Part shown: one piece after another, positions 52,985 to 62,845 of the stretch | Layout: each line of letters starts with the position of its first letter | Position numbering within the stretch: the first letter of the stretch is position 1 | Assembly (NCBI RefSeq): GCF_001663175.1 | Contig: NZ_CP016033.1 | Span: forward strand, 1,240,001-1,304,000 | DNA: 64,000 nt | Direction: 5' to 3' | Source: Erythrobacter neustonensis | GTDB lineage: Bacteria > Pseudomonadota > Alphaproteobacteria > Sphingomonadales > Sphingomonadaceae | Made by a program: the position numbers and the translations under genes | The notes under the pieces: generated by a model | Seen by the model: the letters and a program-made list of their open reading frames with translations, nothing else | Database searches by the model: none | What the model was told of the DNA's origin: nothing

Positions 52985-54418
52985 ATGACCACGACCTCCG
53001 GCTCCTCCATCATCTCAGGCCTTGGCGCGGGCAGCGGCGTTGATTTCATCAAGCTGGCGAGCGACATTTCCGCCGCCAGCTTTGCCGCGCAGCGCGACCA
53101 GATCACCGCGCGCCAGACCGCGCTGACCGCGCAAGTATCCGCTGCGGCGCAGCTGCGCTCGGGACTGACCGATCTGTCGGCGGCATTGGGCGAACGGCTG
53201 CGCACCGGCGATCTTGCGCCCAAGGGCGAGCTGGCCAATCCGGCGATCGCCAAGGTCAGTGTGCCCGCCGGCCTGTCACCGCGCGGCAGCTTCAGCCTTG
53301 AGGTCACCCAGCTTGCGCGCAGCCAGACGCTGCTGTCGCGCCCCCTTGCCAGCAGTTCCGCGCTGGTGGGCGCTGGCACGCTGTCGCTGCGGTTCGGCAC
53401 GATCAGCGGCAGCAGCTTCAGCCCCGATGCGGCGCGCGCTGCGATCGACATCACGGTTACCGATACCGACACGCTCGCCACGCTCGCCGCCAAGATCAAC
53501 TCCGCCAGCGGCGGCGCGGTGAGCGCCTATGTCGCGACCGGCACCGGCGGCGCGCAGCTGGTGATGAAGGGCAAGGACGGCGCAGCCAACGGTTTCCAGA
53601 TCGAGGCAACCGGCGCGGGCGGCGGCGCGGTGGCGGGCGATCTGGAATATTTCGGCTGGAGCGCGGCGACCGGCGCTACCCAGTTGCAGGCAAGCGCGCG
53701 CGATGCCGCCTTCACGCTCGACGGGGTGGCGATGACCAGCGCATCGAACCGCGTAACCGGGCTGCCGGGCGGCTTCAGCCTCGATCTCACCGCAACGAAC
53801 ACCGGCGCGCCCACCACGCTGACCTTCGGCACCAGCACCGCGGCAATCACCAGCGTGATGGAGGATTTCGTCACCGCGCTCAACGATATCGTCGGCCAGA
53901 TCAACGATCTCGCCGCGCCGGTCGGGGGCGAGCTTGGCAATGATCCGGGCGCGCGCGAATTGCGCCGCGATCTGGCGGGGCTTGCGGCGCGGGTGGTGAT
54001 GCCCGGCGCGGCCGGAAACGACCCGCGCACGCTGGGCGATCTGGGCCTCGCGCTGAACCGCGACGGCACCTTCAAGCTCGATACCGCAAGGCTCAACCGC
54101 GCGCTCGACACCGCGCCCGATGCGGTCGCGGCGATGTTCACCACCGGGCCGACCGGGGTCTTCGCTACCTTCGACCGCTTTGCGCGCGAAAACAGCCTGA
54201 CCACCGATCCTTCCTCGCTGGGCGGATCGTTGAAGCGCTATGAAATGCAGCAGGCGGCCAATGAAAAGCGGCTCGCCAGGATCGCCGAGCAGCAGGAAGC
54301 GCTGCGGCTGCGGCTGACGGGCGAATTTACCGCGTCCGAACGCCGTGTCTCGGCCGCGCAATCGACGCTGACCTTCCTGCGCCAGCAGGTCGACATGTGG
54401 TCGAACAGCGACCGGTAA
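52985..54418 (+). CDS. fliD: Flagellar filament capping protein FliD
   Basis: A 477-residue protein. The N-terminus SSIISGLGAGSGVDFIKLASDI is the FliD/HAP2 start, followed by a coiled-coil region, a Ser/Gly/Thr-rich variable centre, and the C-terminal helical region with AVAAMFTTGPTGVFATFDRF and the closing RVSAAQSTLTFLRQQVDMW. FliD caps the growing filament and aids flagellin folding. It is followed directly by fliS, with the stop TAA abutting the fliS ATG. Confidence 0.93.
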   Translation: MTTTSGSSIISGLGAGSGVDFIKLASDISAASFAAQRDQITARQTALTAQVSAAAQLRSGLTDLSAALGERLRTGDLAPKGELANPAIAKVSVPAGLSPRGSFSLEVTQLARSQTLLSRPLASSSALVGAGTLSLRFGTISGSSFSPDAARAAIDITVTDTDTLATLAAKINSASGGAVSAYVATGTGGAQLVMKGKDGAANGFQIEATGAGGGAVAGDLEYFGWSAATGATQLQASARDAAFTLDGVAMTSASNRVTGLPGGFSLDLTATNTGAPTTLTFGTSTAAITSVMEDFVTALNDIVGQINDLAAPVGGELGNDPGARELRRDLAGLAARVVMPGAAGNDPRTLGDLGLALNRDGTFKLDTARLNRALDTAPDAVAAMFTTGPTGVFATFDRFARENSLTTDPSSLGGSLKRYEMQQAANEKRLARIAEQQEALRLRLTGEFTASERRVSAAQSTLTFLRQQVDMWSNSDR

Positions 54419-54796
54419 ATGGGGGCGATGATGCAGATGTTCAGCCAGAACCCCGCCGCCGCCTATCGCCGCGTCACGCTCGATGCGCGGATCGCGGCAT
54501 CGGGCAGCGCAGACCTCACCAGGATCTGTCTTGAGGAGTGCGAAGCGGCTTTAGCCCATGCCTTGATCGCTTTTGACCGGGGGCAGACCCCCTCTCGCGA
54601 ACCGATTTCGCGCGCGCAGACGATCATGCTGTGGCTCGCCAGCTCGGTCGCGCCGGGCCACCCGCTGGGGGCAAGCCTAAAGGCCTTCTATGGCGGGCTT
54701 GCAGCCCAGCTGGGCGGGCAAATCCTACAGCCCGACCATCAGAGGCTTTCGGAAATTCGCAAGGATGTCAGCGATTTGCTCGAGGCAGCGGGATGA
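54419..54796 (+). CDS. fliS: Flagellin export chaperone FliS
   Basis: A 125-residue helical protein: MFSQNPAAAYRRVTLDARIAASGSADLTRICLEECEAALAHAL near the N-terminus, and the C-terminal helices IMLWLASSVAPGHPLGASLKAFY. This four-helix chaperone prevents premature flagellin polymerisation. The start ATG directly follows the fliD stop; another in-frame ATG lies three codons further in. It is the last gene of the flagellar locus, 11 bp before a perfect parS site. Confidence 0.88.
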   Translation: MGAMMQMFSQNPAAAYRRVTLDARIAASGSADLTRICLEECEAALAHALIAFDRGQTPSREPISRAQTIMLWLASSVAPGHPLGASLKAFYGGLAAQLGGQILQPDHQRLSEIRKDVSDLLEAAG

Positions 54797-54807
54797 CAAT
54801 CCGCCAA

Positions 54808-54823
54808 TGTTTCACGTGAAACA
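54808..54823. other. parS: parS site (ParB-binding centromere), perfect 16-bp match in a 24-bp palindrome
   Basis: TGTTTCACGTGAAACA matches the universal parS sequence exactly, and the symmetry continues outward through AATG...CATT and CC...GG to give a perfect 24-bp palindrome (54804-54827). It lies in the convergent gap between fliS and an alpha/beta hydrolase gene. Together with the site at 18893-18908 it brackets the flagellar locus. Confidence 0.9.
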
Positions 54824-54838
54824 TTGGTCAAGGGCCGG

Positions 54839-55714
54839 CTAGTGCGCGATGAAACCGGCGATGATCCGCGCCGCATCCTCCGGGTCCTGAAACGGATGGA
54901 AATGCGTCATGTCGGGGCGGTAGAGATCGGTGCCCTTGGGCAGGGTCCCGGCAAGCCCGGGCCAGGTCGGCGAGCTCTTGAAATCGTTGAGGCTGGTATG
55001 CTTTGCGCGCACCACCAGCACCGGAATATCGACCGCGCGCGCCGCATCGAGGATCGCCCCGTTGCTGCGGCTCGAGGCATAGACGCTGGCTTCGACCTCG
55101 GGCGCGCAGGCCAGTTCCAGGCCCTCTCCCGATGCTGCCGGAACCAGCCCGTGGCGGCAGTAATCCGCGAAAACGCGGGGATCGAACAGGTCATAGGGAT
55201 CGCGCGCGGCAAAGCGTTCGCTCATCGCCTCGGCGCTGGCAAAATCGCGCTTGCGGCGGATCGCGGGGTGCGGGTTGTCTGCGGTAAACAGCGTCTCGGC
55301 GGCGGTGTAATAATCGGGCGCGAGGATCACCGGATCGAACAACACGAGGCGCGAAAACGCCGCAGGCCGGTCGGCAGCGACCTGCAACAGCGTGTGCGCC
55401 CCCATCGAATGGCCGATCCCGACCGCGCCCGAAAGCCCCGCCTGCGCCAGAAACGCCGCGACATCGCTCGCCAGCACACGCCAGTCGCCGATTGGCCCGG
55501 CGCGCGACAGGCCATGACCGCGCAGGTCGATCGCATAGACGGGATGATCGCGAAAGGCGGCGATGATCGTGTCCCATACGCGGCCGTGAAAGCCCGTCGC
55601 GTGGGCGAACACCAGCGGCACGCCGCCGCCCTCCGATGCCCATTCGTGAACCGCCAGATCGATCCCGCCGGCAGGGTAGAAACGGGTGACGGGTGCAGCG
55701 CGCGGTGATGCCAT
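54839..55714 (-). CDS. Alpha/beta hydrolase
   Basis: A protein of about 291 residues with the alpha/beta-hydrolase fold. The oxyanion-hole segment VFAHATGFHGRVWD lies near residue 36, the strand YAIDLRGHGLS near residue 59, the nucleophile elbow GHSMGAH near residue 102, and the C-terminal catalytic His in DMTHFHPF near residue 274. The substrate is not determined; fold members include esterases and C-C hydrolases. The internal ATG (MASPRAAPVTRF) is taken as start; the frame is open 13 codons further upstream to a GTG at 55753. Confidence 0.87.
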   Translation of the reverse strand: MASPRAAPVTRFYPAGGIDLAVHEWASEGGGVPLVFAHATGFHGRVWDTIIAAFRDHPVYAIDLRGHGLSRAGPIGDWRVLASDVAAFLAQAGLSGAVGIGHSMGAHTLLQVAADRPAAFSRLVLFDPVILAPDYYTAAETLFTADNPHPAIRRKRDFASAEAMSERFAARDPYDLFDPRVFADYCRHGLVPAASGEGLELACAPEVEASVYASSRSNGAILDAARAVDIPVLVVRAKHTSLNDFKSSPTWPGLAGTLPKGTDLYRPDMTHFHPFQDPEDAARIIAGFIAH

Positions 55715-55772
55715 GGCGCGACCCAAGAGCATCGGACACGCAGTGTCAATCACGCCAATTTGAGAGGGGGTG

Positions 55773-57293
55773 CTATTCCGCCGGGGCGGGAGCGGGGGGC
55801 GGGGCAGGCTCGCTTTCGCCGCGATTGCGCAGGAAGCTGAGCGCCTCGCTCAACCGGTCGGGCGCGATGACAAGCAGCGCTGCGCCGTAGAACGCGATGC
55901 CCGCTGTCACCGTGATCGCCAGCGCCGCTAGATCGGGCAGCGGCGGCAGGATGTGCAGCAGCAATGCCGCGCCTCCCGCCATGATCAGCGCAGCGACCGC
56001 AGGCGGCCACACCGCGCGCGCCAGAGCGCCGAGCCGCAGGCCCAGCAGACCGCCCGACAGCCGGATCGTGACCGCGGTCAGAACCGCCATTCCGCCGACC
56101 CAGCCCCAGGCAAAACCCATCAGCCCGAAATGCGATCCGATGAAATAGGCCGCGGTCATCACCGCGCTACCGATCATCGTGATCCTGAGCGCCGCCATCG
56201 GCACGCCGCGCGCATTGGTGGCGGGCGCGAACAGGATTTGCAGCGTCATCATCACCATCGCCGCCGACATGATCGGCAGCAGCGGCACGATTTCGAGCCA
56301 TTGTCGCCCAAGCAGCACCGGGACGAGCACCGGCGCGACCACCGCCAGCCCGGCATAGGCGGGCAGAGCGATCAGCATCACCAGCCGGATCGTCGCCAAG
56401 AGAGCGCCCGCGCCCAGATCGCTCGCCGCGCCCTCGGCATGCTGGCGCGCATAGGCGGCGTAGGCGACCTCGTTGATCGGCGGCACGAATTTGCCGGCAA
56501 GCAATTGCGCGAGGAATAGGCCGGTGGTGTAAACGCCCAGTTCGTGCGGGTCGAGCACGCGGCCCGCGATCATCACGTCGGCCTGGCTCTGGACGAACCA
56601 GAACAGCTGCGTTGCGGTCATCACCCCGCCGAACCCGGCGATGTGGCCCGCACCGGCAAAGCGAAAAACGGGGATCAGCGGTGCGCGCGCGACGCGGACC
56701 ATGCCGATCGCTTCGGTCGTCAGCATCGCCAGCGGGGCGGCGACCAGCGTCCACACGCCCCAGCCCGACAGCGCGCCCGCAAGTGCGGTGCCCGCTCCCG
56801 CGATCGCCGCCACCAGCCGGACCTGCGCCGGACGGCGGAAATCCATCCGCCGCGACAGGATCGCGTGGCTCAGCGCGGTAAAGGGGATCGTGAAATAGAG
56901 CAGCGATTGCACGCGCAGCAGGTTGGCAACCATCGGCTGCTCGAACCAGGCAGCGACCAGCGGCGCGGCAAGAAACTGGATCAGCGCCAGCCCGCCGTTG
57001 AGCAGCATCAGCATGCCGAGCGTCTGGCGCAGGCGCTCGTCGCTGACTTCCTCCTCGCGGATCAGCGCCGAGGCAAGGCCATAGCCATTCATCGTGTTGA
57101 GCAGCACCAGCATCACCTGCGCCATCGCGAACAAGCCATAATCCTGCGGCGCAAGCAGCCGGATCACGATCAGCGTCGAGGCCCACGAGACGATCTGCGT
57201 GCCGATCTGACTGCCCGACCGCCAGATCACCGCAGTGCGCACCTGCGCGGCAAGCGAGGATCGCGGCGGGGCGGGGGGCACGCCGTCAGCCAT
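55773..57293 (-). CDS. Polysaccharide flippase / lipopolysaccharide biosynthesis transporter
   Basis: A 506-residue membrane protein with about 12-14 hydrophobic helices beginning after a basic N-terminus (VRTAVIWRSGSQIGTQIVSWASTLIVIRLLAPQDYGLFAMAQVM), the hallmark of the Wzx/MATE-like polysaccharide transporters, including the conserved LLAPQDYGLFAMA element. Members move undecaprenyl-linked sugars across the inner membrane for capsule, exopolysaccharide or O-antigen. It overlaps the upstream acetyltransferase by eight bases, suggesting joint action in a surface-sugar pathway. Confidence 0.88.
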   Translation of the reverse strand: MADGVPPAPPRSSLAAQVRTAVIWRSGSQIGTQIVSWASTLIVIRLLAPQDYGLFAMAQVMLVLLNTMNGYGLASALIREEEVSDERLRQTLGMLMLLNGGLALIQFLAAPLVAAWFEQPMVANLLRVQSLLYFTIPFTALSHAILSRRMDFRRPAQVRLVAAIAGAGTALAGALSGWGVWTLVAAPLAMLTTEAIGMVRVARAPLIPVFRFAGAGHIAGFGGVMTATQLFWFVQSQADVMIAGRVLDPHELGVYTTGLFLAQLLAGKFVPPINEVAYAAYARQHAEGAASDLGAGALLATIRLVMLIALPAYAGLAVVAPVLVPVLLGRQWLEIVPLLPIMSAAMVMMTLQILFAPATNARGVPMAALRITMIGSAVMTAAYFIGSHFGLMGFAWGWVGGMAVLTAVTIRLSGGLLGLRLGALARAVWPPAVAALIMAGGAALLLHILPPLPDLAALAITVTAGIAFYGAALLVIAPDRLSEALSFLRNRGESEPAPPPAPAPAE

Positions 57294-58350
57294 GCTTTGC
57301 CGCCGGGCCCCAGAAGCGCGCGATCACCCGCGCTGCGGCGGCGCTGCGCACGAAGAGGTAGTCGCCAAGTTCGTAACCGGCGCGCGCGCCCATTGCGCGC
57401 TTGTAGCCGCTGTCGCCTGCGCCCAGATCGACCACGTCCTGCCCCGCGCCAATCGCATCGGCCAGCGCGCGGTAGTTGGCGAGCTTGCCGACTTCGGCCT
57501 TGGCAAAGGGGCTGCGATAGGTGCCCGCGATCCCGTAACGCACCGGGCCATCGTCGAGATCGAAGGAAAAGGCGACCGCCGTGCCATCGATGGTCAGGAT
57601 CGTTGCGCACAGCATGTCGGCCAGCACTGCATCGGCGAGCACGCTGCGCCACGCGGCGCGTTGGTGCGGGGCCATGAATTTTGCGCCGCTGCCATCGGTT
57701 GTGGCGGCGATCCAGCTGGCGGCCTCGACTGCGGCCAGCTCTTCGAGCACCGCCTCGCTCCAGTCGCGGCCGCGCACGATCCGCCACTCGGACTTGCCGT
57801 GATGTGCAAGCCGCCGTTCCAGCCGGGCGAGACGGCGGGCGGTCGAGGCGCGCGGCCAGTTTTCGGCGCGGGCAGCGTTGCAGTCCACCACCCAGCCTGT
57901 GCCAGCAGGCCGCACCAGAACGCTCCATCCCGCCTGCCGTGCGGCATCGCGCAGCATGATGATCGCCGGATCATCGGCCCGCGCCGGGCCTGCGCGCCAC
58001 ACCGGGCCAAGGCTATGCGCGGCGGGATCGTCAAACGCGTGGGCCAGCGCGGCTGCCGTGCAATCGCGTGCAAGCAGCGGGCTGCGCAGCGGCCAGTACG
58101 GGCCGGGCACCTTGCGCGCGCACGCGATTGCAGGGCCGAAAGGGACGGTCGGGATCACCGCAAGTACCGCGCCGTCGCCGCCGCGCAGCACCAGACTGCG
58201 CGCGCCCTTGTTGCCGCCTGCGCCATACCACGCGCGGCGCAGGAACCGCCGACCCGGCACGTTGCACGCCGCCAGCGCATCGATCTCGGGCGCTAGGCCC
58301 GGAACCGCTGCGACCGTCAGGTGGTCGGCTGCAATCCTGCTTTCGTACAT
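57286..58350 (-). CDS. CelD/BcsL-type GNAT acetyltransferase, polysaccharide-associated
   Basis: A 354-residue cytoplasmic protein without membrane segments. The C-terminal half has the acetyltransferase-6/BioF2-like pattern: ILTIDGTAVAFSFDLDDGPVRYGIAGTYRSPFAKAEVGKL near residue 255, and the closing DLGAGDSGYKRAMG motif near residue 308, in which the Gly-rich turn and Lys are typical of CelD-like GNAT proteins found beside exopolysaccharide genes. It is likely to acylate a sugar precursor or scaffold. It shares eight bases with the flippase start. Confidence 0.8.
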   Translation of the reverse strand: MYESRIAADHLTVAAVPGLAPEIDALAACNVPGRRFLRRAWYGAGGNKGARSLVLRGGDGAVLAVIPTVPFGPAIACARKVPGPYWPLRSPLLARDCTAAALAHAFDDPAAHSLGPVWRAGPARADDPAIIMLRDAARQAGWSVLVRPAGTGWVVDCNAARAENWPRASTARRLARLERRLAHHGKSEWRIVRGRDWSEAVLEELAAVEAASWIAATTDGSGAKFMAPHQRAAWRSVLADAVLADMLCATILTIDGTAVAFSFDLDDGPVRYGIAGTYRSPFAKAEVGKLANYRALADAIGAGQDVVDLGAGDSGYKRAMGARAGYELGDYLFVRSAAAARVIARFWGPAAKHG

Positions 58351-58439
58351 TGGTCACCTGCTGCGGCAAAGGCGCCGGTTGCCCGGCCTTACCGCAAGCG
58401 CGTAACCACCGGGTTAACCAAGGCCCCCCGCGGCTCTTG

Positions 58440-59552
58440 TCAGAACACCACGACGCTGCGGATCGACTTGCCTTCGTGCATCAGGTCGAAGGCGGTGTTG
58501 ATCTCTTCGAGGCCCATGACGTGGGTGATCATCGGGTCGATCTCGATCTTTCCGGTCATGTACATGTCGACGATCTTGGGAACGTCGGTGCGGCCCTTGG
58601 CCCCGCCGAACGCGGTGCCGCGCCAGTTGCGGCCCGTTACCAGCTGGAACGGGCGGGTGGCGATTTCCTTGCCCGCTTCGGCCACCCCGATGATGACGCT
58701 GGTGCCCCAGCCGCGGTGGCAGGCTTCCAATGCGGTGCGCATCACTTCGGTGTTGCCGGTGGCATCGAAGGTGTAATCCGCCCCGCCATCGGTCAGCGCG
58801 ACGATCGCTGCGACCGTCTCCTCGCGGCTCATCCCCTTGGTGTTGAGGAAGTGGGTCATACCGAAGCGCTTGCCCCATTCCTCGCGGTCGGGGTTGATGT
58901 CGACGCCGACGATCATGTTCGCGCCCGCCAGCCGCGCGCCCTGGATGACGTTCAAACCGATCCCGCCAAGGCCGAACACCACGACATTGTCGCCGACCTG
59001 CACCTTTGCCGTGTTGGTCACCGCGCCGACGCCGGTGGTGACGCCGCAACCGATGTAGCATGCGGACTGGAACGGCGCGTCTTCACGGATCTTGGCGACC
59101 GCGATTTCGGGCAGCACGGTGAAGTTCGAGAAGGTCGAGCAGCCCATGTAATGATAGATCGGCTGACCCTTGTAGCTGAAGCGCGTGGTGCCGTCGGGCA
59201 TCAGCCCCTTGCCCTGCGTCGCGCGGATCGCGGTGCACAGGTTGGTCTTGCCGCTGAGGCATGACTTACACTGGCGGCATTCCGGGGTGTAGAGCGGGAT
59301 GACATGGTCGCCCGGCTTCACGCTGGTCACCCCGGGGCCGACCTCGCGCACGATCCCCGCGCCTTCATGGCCGAGCACGCTGGGGAAGATGCCCTCGCTG
59401 TCGAAGCCGTCCAATGTATAGGCGTCGGTGTGGCAGATGCCGGTCGCCATGATCTCGACCAGCACTTCGCCGGCCTTCGGGCCTTCGAGATCGAGTTCGA
59501 CGATTTCAAGCGGCTGCTTGGCGGCAAAGGCAACGGCGGCGCGGGTCTTCAT
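58440..59552 (-). CDS. frmA: S-(hydroxymethyl)glutathione dehydrogenase / class III alcohol dehydrogenase
   Basis: A 370-residue zinc-dependent medium-chain dehydrogenase. Catalytic zinc ligands are the Cys of [12 protein letters not shown] near residue 40, the His of GHEGAGIV and the Cys in [12 protein letters not shown] near residue 170; the structural zinc lies in the four-Cys segment [15 protein letters not shown] near residues 92-106; the Rossmann motif is [12 protein letters not shown]. The class III signature region [14 protein letters not shown] is present. It oxidises the glutathione adduct of formaldehyde to S-formylglutathione, using NAD. No S-formylglutathione hydrolase gene is visible nearby; only a DUF5522 gene follows. 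Confidence 0.96.
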   Translation of the reverse strand: MKTRAAVAFAAKQPLEIVELDLEGPKAGEVLVEIMATGICHTDAYTLDGFDSEGIFPSVLGHEGAGIVREVGPGVTSVKPGDHVIPLYTPECRQCKSCLSGKTNLCTAIRATQGKGLMPDGTTRFSYKGQPIYHYMGCSTFSNFTVLPEIAVAKIREDAPFQSACYIGCGVTTGVGAVTNTAKVQVGDNVVVFGLGGIGLNVIQGARLAGANMIVGVDINPDREEWGKRFGMTHFLNTKGMSREETVAAIVALTDGGADYTFDATGNTEVMRTALEACHRGWGTSVIIGVAEAGKEIATRPFQLVTGRNWRGTAFGGAKGRTDVPKIVDMYMTGKIEIDPMITHVMGLEEINTAFDLMHEGKSIRSVVVF

Positions 59553-59571
59553 GCTTGGAGTCTCCGGATGA

Positions 59572-59826
<255 letters not shown>

Positions 59827-59893
59827 TTAACGGCTTGCGCAGGTGGCAGAATTGCGCTCTCTCACGCGCCTGCTTCACTTCCGGAGAACGCCC

Positions 59894-62329
59894 TTGCGTT
59901 TCGTGCTGTTCGTCGCCGCCCTCATGTTTGCCGCTCCTGCCGCCGCCCAGGGCGTGCAGCAGACCAAGGGCAATTACGAGGACAAGTTCCGCCAACTCGA
60001 CGAGGTGCTGCCCGATCCCAGCGCCACCCGCAACGCCAGCGGCGCGCCGGGGCATCAGTACTGGCAGCAGAAGGTCGACTACCGGATCGCCGCGACGCTC
60101 GACGAGGCCAGGCGCCGCCTGACCGCGCGCGCCACGGTGCGTTACACCAATAACTCGCCCGACAGCCTGCCGTGGCTGTGGATGCAGCTCGACCAGAACA
60201 TCTTCAAGCGCGATTCGATGGCCGAGCTGACCGATGCCTTCGGCGGCGCGGGCCGGCGCGGGCCCAAGGTTACGCTGGGTTCGGGATCCGAGCCGACCAA
60301 GCTGTCGATGGAAGAACTGCGCCGCCAGCAGGCGATGGCCGACAACGATTATGGCTACGATATCGACGCGGTCACCACGCTGAACGGTGGGAAGCTGCCG
60401 CACACCATCGTCGGCACCTTGATGCGGATCGACCTGTCGCAGCCGCTTGCCCCGGGGCAGAGCACCGAGTTCGCGATCGATTGGGCGTTCAACATCGTCG
60501 AGGAAGACGCGGTCAACGCGCGCTCGGGATACGAGAATTTCCCCGATGATCCCAAGAAGGGCGGCAACGATATCTTCCTGCTTGCCCAGTGGTTCCCGCG
60601 GATGGTCGCCTATTCGGATTACGAGGGCTGGCACAACAAGGAGTTTCTGGGCCGCGGCGAATTCACGCTCGAATTCGGTGACTACGCGGTCGATCTGACC
60701 GTGCCTGCCGATCACATCGTCGCGGGCACCGGCATGGTGCAGAACCCCGACGAGGTGCTTACCTCCGCGCAGCGCCAGCGGCTCGAAACCGCAAAGACCG
60801 CCGATGCGCCGGTGTTCATCGTCACGCCCGCCGAAGCCGCTGCCGCCGAAAGCGGCACGGCGCGCGGGACCAAGACGTGGAAATTCGCCGCCGCCAACGT
60901 GCGCGATTTCGCCTGGGCCTCCAGCCGCAAGTTCATGTGGGACGCGCAAGGGGTGAAGCAGCCGGGCGCGGAGAACGAGACCGTGCTGGCGATGAGCTTC
61001 TGGCCCAAGGAAGGCGGGGAGCTGTGGCGCAAATATTCCACCGCTGCCGTGGTCCACACGCTCAAGGTCTATTCGCGCTTCAGCTTCGATTATCCCTATC
61101 CCACCGCGCAGTCGGTCAACGGGCCGGTCGGCGGGATGGAATATCCGATGATCACCTTCAACGGGCCGCGCACCACGCTGAACAAGGATGGCACCCGGAC
61201 CTATTCGCTGGCGGAAAAGATGTTCCTCGTCGGCGTGGTGATCCACGAGATCGGGCACATCTATTTCCCGATGACGGTCAATTCGGATGAACGCCAGTGG
61301 ACCTGGATGGACGAAGGCATCAACTCCTTTCTCGATTCGGTTGCGGGCTACGAATGGGACCCGAACATGCCGTGGACCCGCAGCCTGCCGCGCGACATGA
61401 TCCCTTACATGGTCTCCACCACCCAGCAGCCGATCATGACCCAGTCGGATTCGGTCAATGACCTCGGCTCGAACGCCTATGGCAAGCCGTCGGCTGCCTA
61501 TCATCTGCTGCGCGACACGATCATCGGGCGCGAACGCTTCGACTTCGCGCTCAAGGAATATGCGCGCCGCTGGAAGTTCAAGCGCCCGACGCCGGCCGAC
61601 TTCTTCCGCACGATAGAGGAAGCCAGCGGCACCGATCTCGACTGGTTCTGGCGCGGGTGGTTCTACACCACCGATCACGTCGATATCAGTCTCGATTCTA
61701 TCTACCGGATGAAGATGGATTCGAAGGATCCGGACATCGATCTGGCCCGCCGCCGCCGTGAGCGTGCCGACGAGCCCGGGCTGGTCGGCGTCCGCTTGAA
61801 CGAGGAACAGGGCCTGCCGATCTGGGTCATGGAAAATCCCGGTGTCACCGATTTCTACGACAAGAACGACGAATTCACCGTCACCCCCAAGGATACCAAG
61901 GCCTACACCGATTTCCTCGCCGGGCTGGCCCCGTGGGAACGCGCTGCCTTCGATCGTGCGGTGAAGGAGGATGCCAATTATTACGTCCTCAATTTCAGCA
62001 ACAAGGGCGGGCTTGTCATGCCGATCATCCTCGGGCTGACGTTCAAGGACGGGTCGAAGGAAAAGCTGTCGATCCCGGCCGAAATCTGGCGCCGCAATTC
62101 GCGCGAGGTGGCCAAGCTCCTGGTCTATCCCAAGGGCAAGGAACTGGCCGAGGTGGTGGTCGATCCCGAATGGGAAACCGGCGATGCCGATATCGAGAAC
62201 AACCAGTATCCACGCCGCATCATCCCGAGCCGGATCGAAGCCTTCAAGGACGAGGCCGCCAAGTCGCGCGTGTCGCGCGATCTGATGGGTGAGGCTGCGG
62301 GCGCCGAACCGGACAAGAAGAAGAAATGA
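59894..62329 (+). CDS. M1 family zinc metallopeptidase, secreted
   Basis: An 811-residue periplasmic or surface peptidase. The start is taken as TTG 59894 because a clear ribosome-binding site (GGAGAA) lies 5 bp before it and it gives a clean signal peptide (RFVLFVAALMFAAPAAAQG); the frame is open a further 17 codons upstream. The zinc site is complete: HEIGH near residue 454, with the third ligand Glu in MDEGINSF 18 residues later. The upstream GMEYP segment matches the GxMEN-type substrate loop of M1 enzymes. The C-terminal 250 residues are probably structural. Likely an aminopeptidase; the substrate is unknown. Confidence 0.93.
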   Translation: MRFVLFVAALMFAAPAAAQGVQQTKGNYEDKFRQLDEVLPDPSATRNASGAPGHQYWQQKVDYRIAATLDEARRRLTARATVRYTNNSPDSLPWLWMQLDQNIFKRDSMAELTDAFGGAGRRGPKVTLGSGSEPTKLSMEELRRQQAMADNDYGYDIDAVTTLNGGKLPHTIVGTLMRIDLSQPLAPGQSTEFAIDWAFNIVEEDAVNARSGYENFPDDPKKGGNDIFLLAQWFPRMVAYSDYEGWHNKEFLGRGEFTLEFGDYAVDLTVPADHIVAGTGMVQNPDEVLTSAQRQRLETAKTADAPVFIVTPAEAAAAESGTARGTKTWKFAAANVRDFAWASSRKFMWDAQGVKQPGAENETVLAMSFWPKEGGELWRKYSTAAVVHTLKVYSRFSFDYPYPTAQSVNGPVGGMEYPMITFNGPRTTLNKDGTRTYSLAEKMFLVGVVIHEIGHIYFPMTVNSDERQWTWMDEGINSFLDSVAGYEWDPNMPWTRSLPRDMIPYMVSTTQQPIMTQSDSVNDLGSNAYGKPSAAYHLLRDTIIGRERFDFALKEYARRWKFKRPTPADFFRTIEEASGTDLDWFWRGWFYTTDHVDISLDSIYRMKMDSKDPDIDLARRRRERADEPGLVGVRLNEEQGLPIWVMENPGVTDFYDKNDEFTVTPKDTKAYTDFLAGLAPWERAAFDRAVKEDANYYVLNFSNKGGLVMPIILGLTFKDGSKEKLSIPAEIWRRNSREVAKLLVYPKGKELAEVVVDPEWETGDADIENNQYPRRIIPSRIEAFKDEAAKSRVSRDLMGEAAGAEPDKKKK

Positions 62330-62844
62330 TGCTGCTGCGCCGCTTTCTCACCGTGCTTGCCCTTGTGCTCGCCCCGCTCGCCGCAGCGGGGGGCGCATCG
62401 GCGCACCAGCAGAAAATCGCGATCAGCACGGTTTCGCAAAACCCGCGTTCGGGTGGGATAGAGATCGCGCATCAGGTGCCCGTCCACGATGCCGAGCACG
62501 TCCTGCGCATTCAGGGGAGCAAAAACCCCGACATCGTCGGCAGCGCCGACAGCCGGGAGGCATTTGCCGCCTATGTCACCACGCGGTTTATGCTAGAAGT
62601 GGATGGCACTGTGGTGCAGCCGACGTATGTCGGCAGCGAAATCATCGGCGGCAGCCTGTGGGTCTATCAGGAAGTCCCGGCACCTGTGGCGGGCGCGCCG
62701 GGCAGACTGCGGATCAATTCCCAGATCCTCACCAATGTCTGGGCGCGGCAGGAAAACCGGGTGAATATCGGCAGCGGCACGAATGTTGCCACGCTAATCT
62801 TTCATCAGGGCGACGCGCCGGCCGAGGCCGTGTTGACGCGGTAA
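62326..62844 (+). CDS. DUF6702 family secreted protein
   Basis: A 172-residue protein with a signal peptide (RRFLTVLALVLAPLAAAGGASAH) and the DUF6702 pattern: a mature start with AHQQKIAISTVSQNPRSGGIEIAHQ, a central VDGTVVQPTYVGSEIIGGSLWVYQE, and a closing NIGSGTNVATLIFHQGD. Function unknown. It overlaps the M1 peptidase stop by four bases (ATGA); the two are often neighbours, which suggests a shared envelope task. Confidence 0.82.
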   Translation: MMLLRRFLTVLALVLAPLAAAGGASAHQQKIAISTVSQNPRSGGIEIAHQVPVHDAEHVLRIQGSKNPDIVGSADSREAFAAYVTTRFMLEVDGTVVQPTYVGSEIIGGSLWVYQEVPAPVAGAPGRLRINSQILTNVWARQENRVNIGSGTNVATLIFHQGDAPAEAVLTR

Positions 62845-62845
62845 T

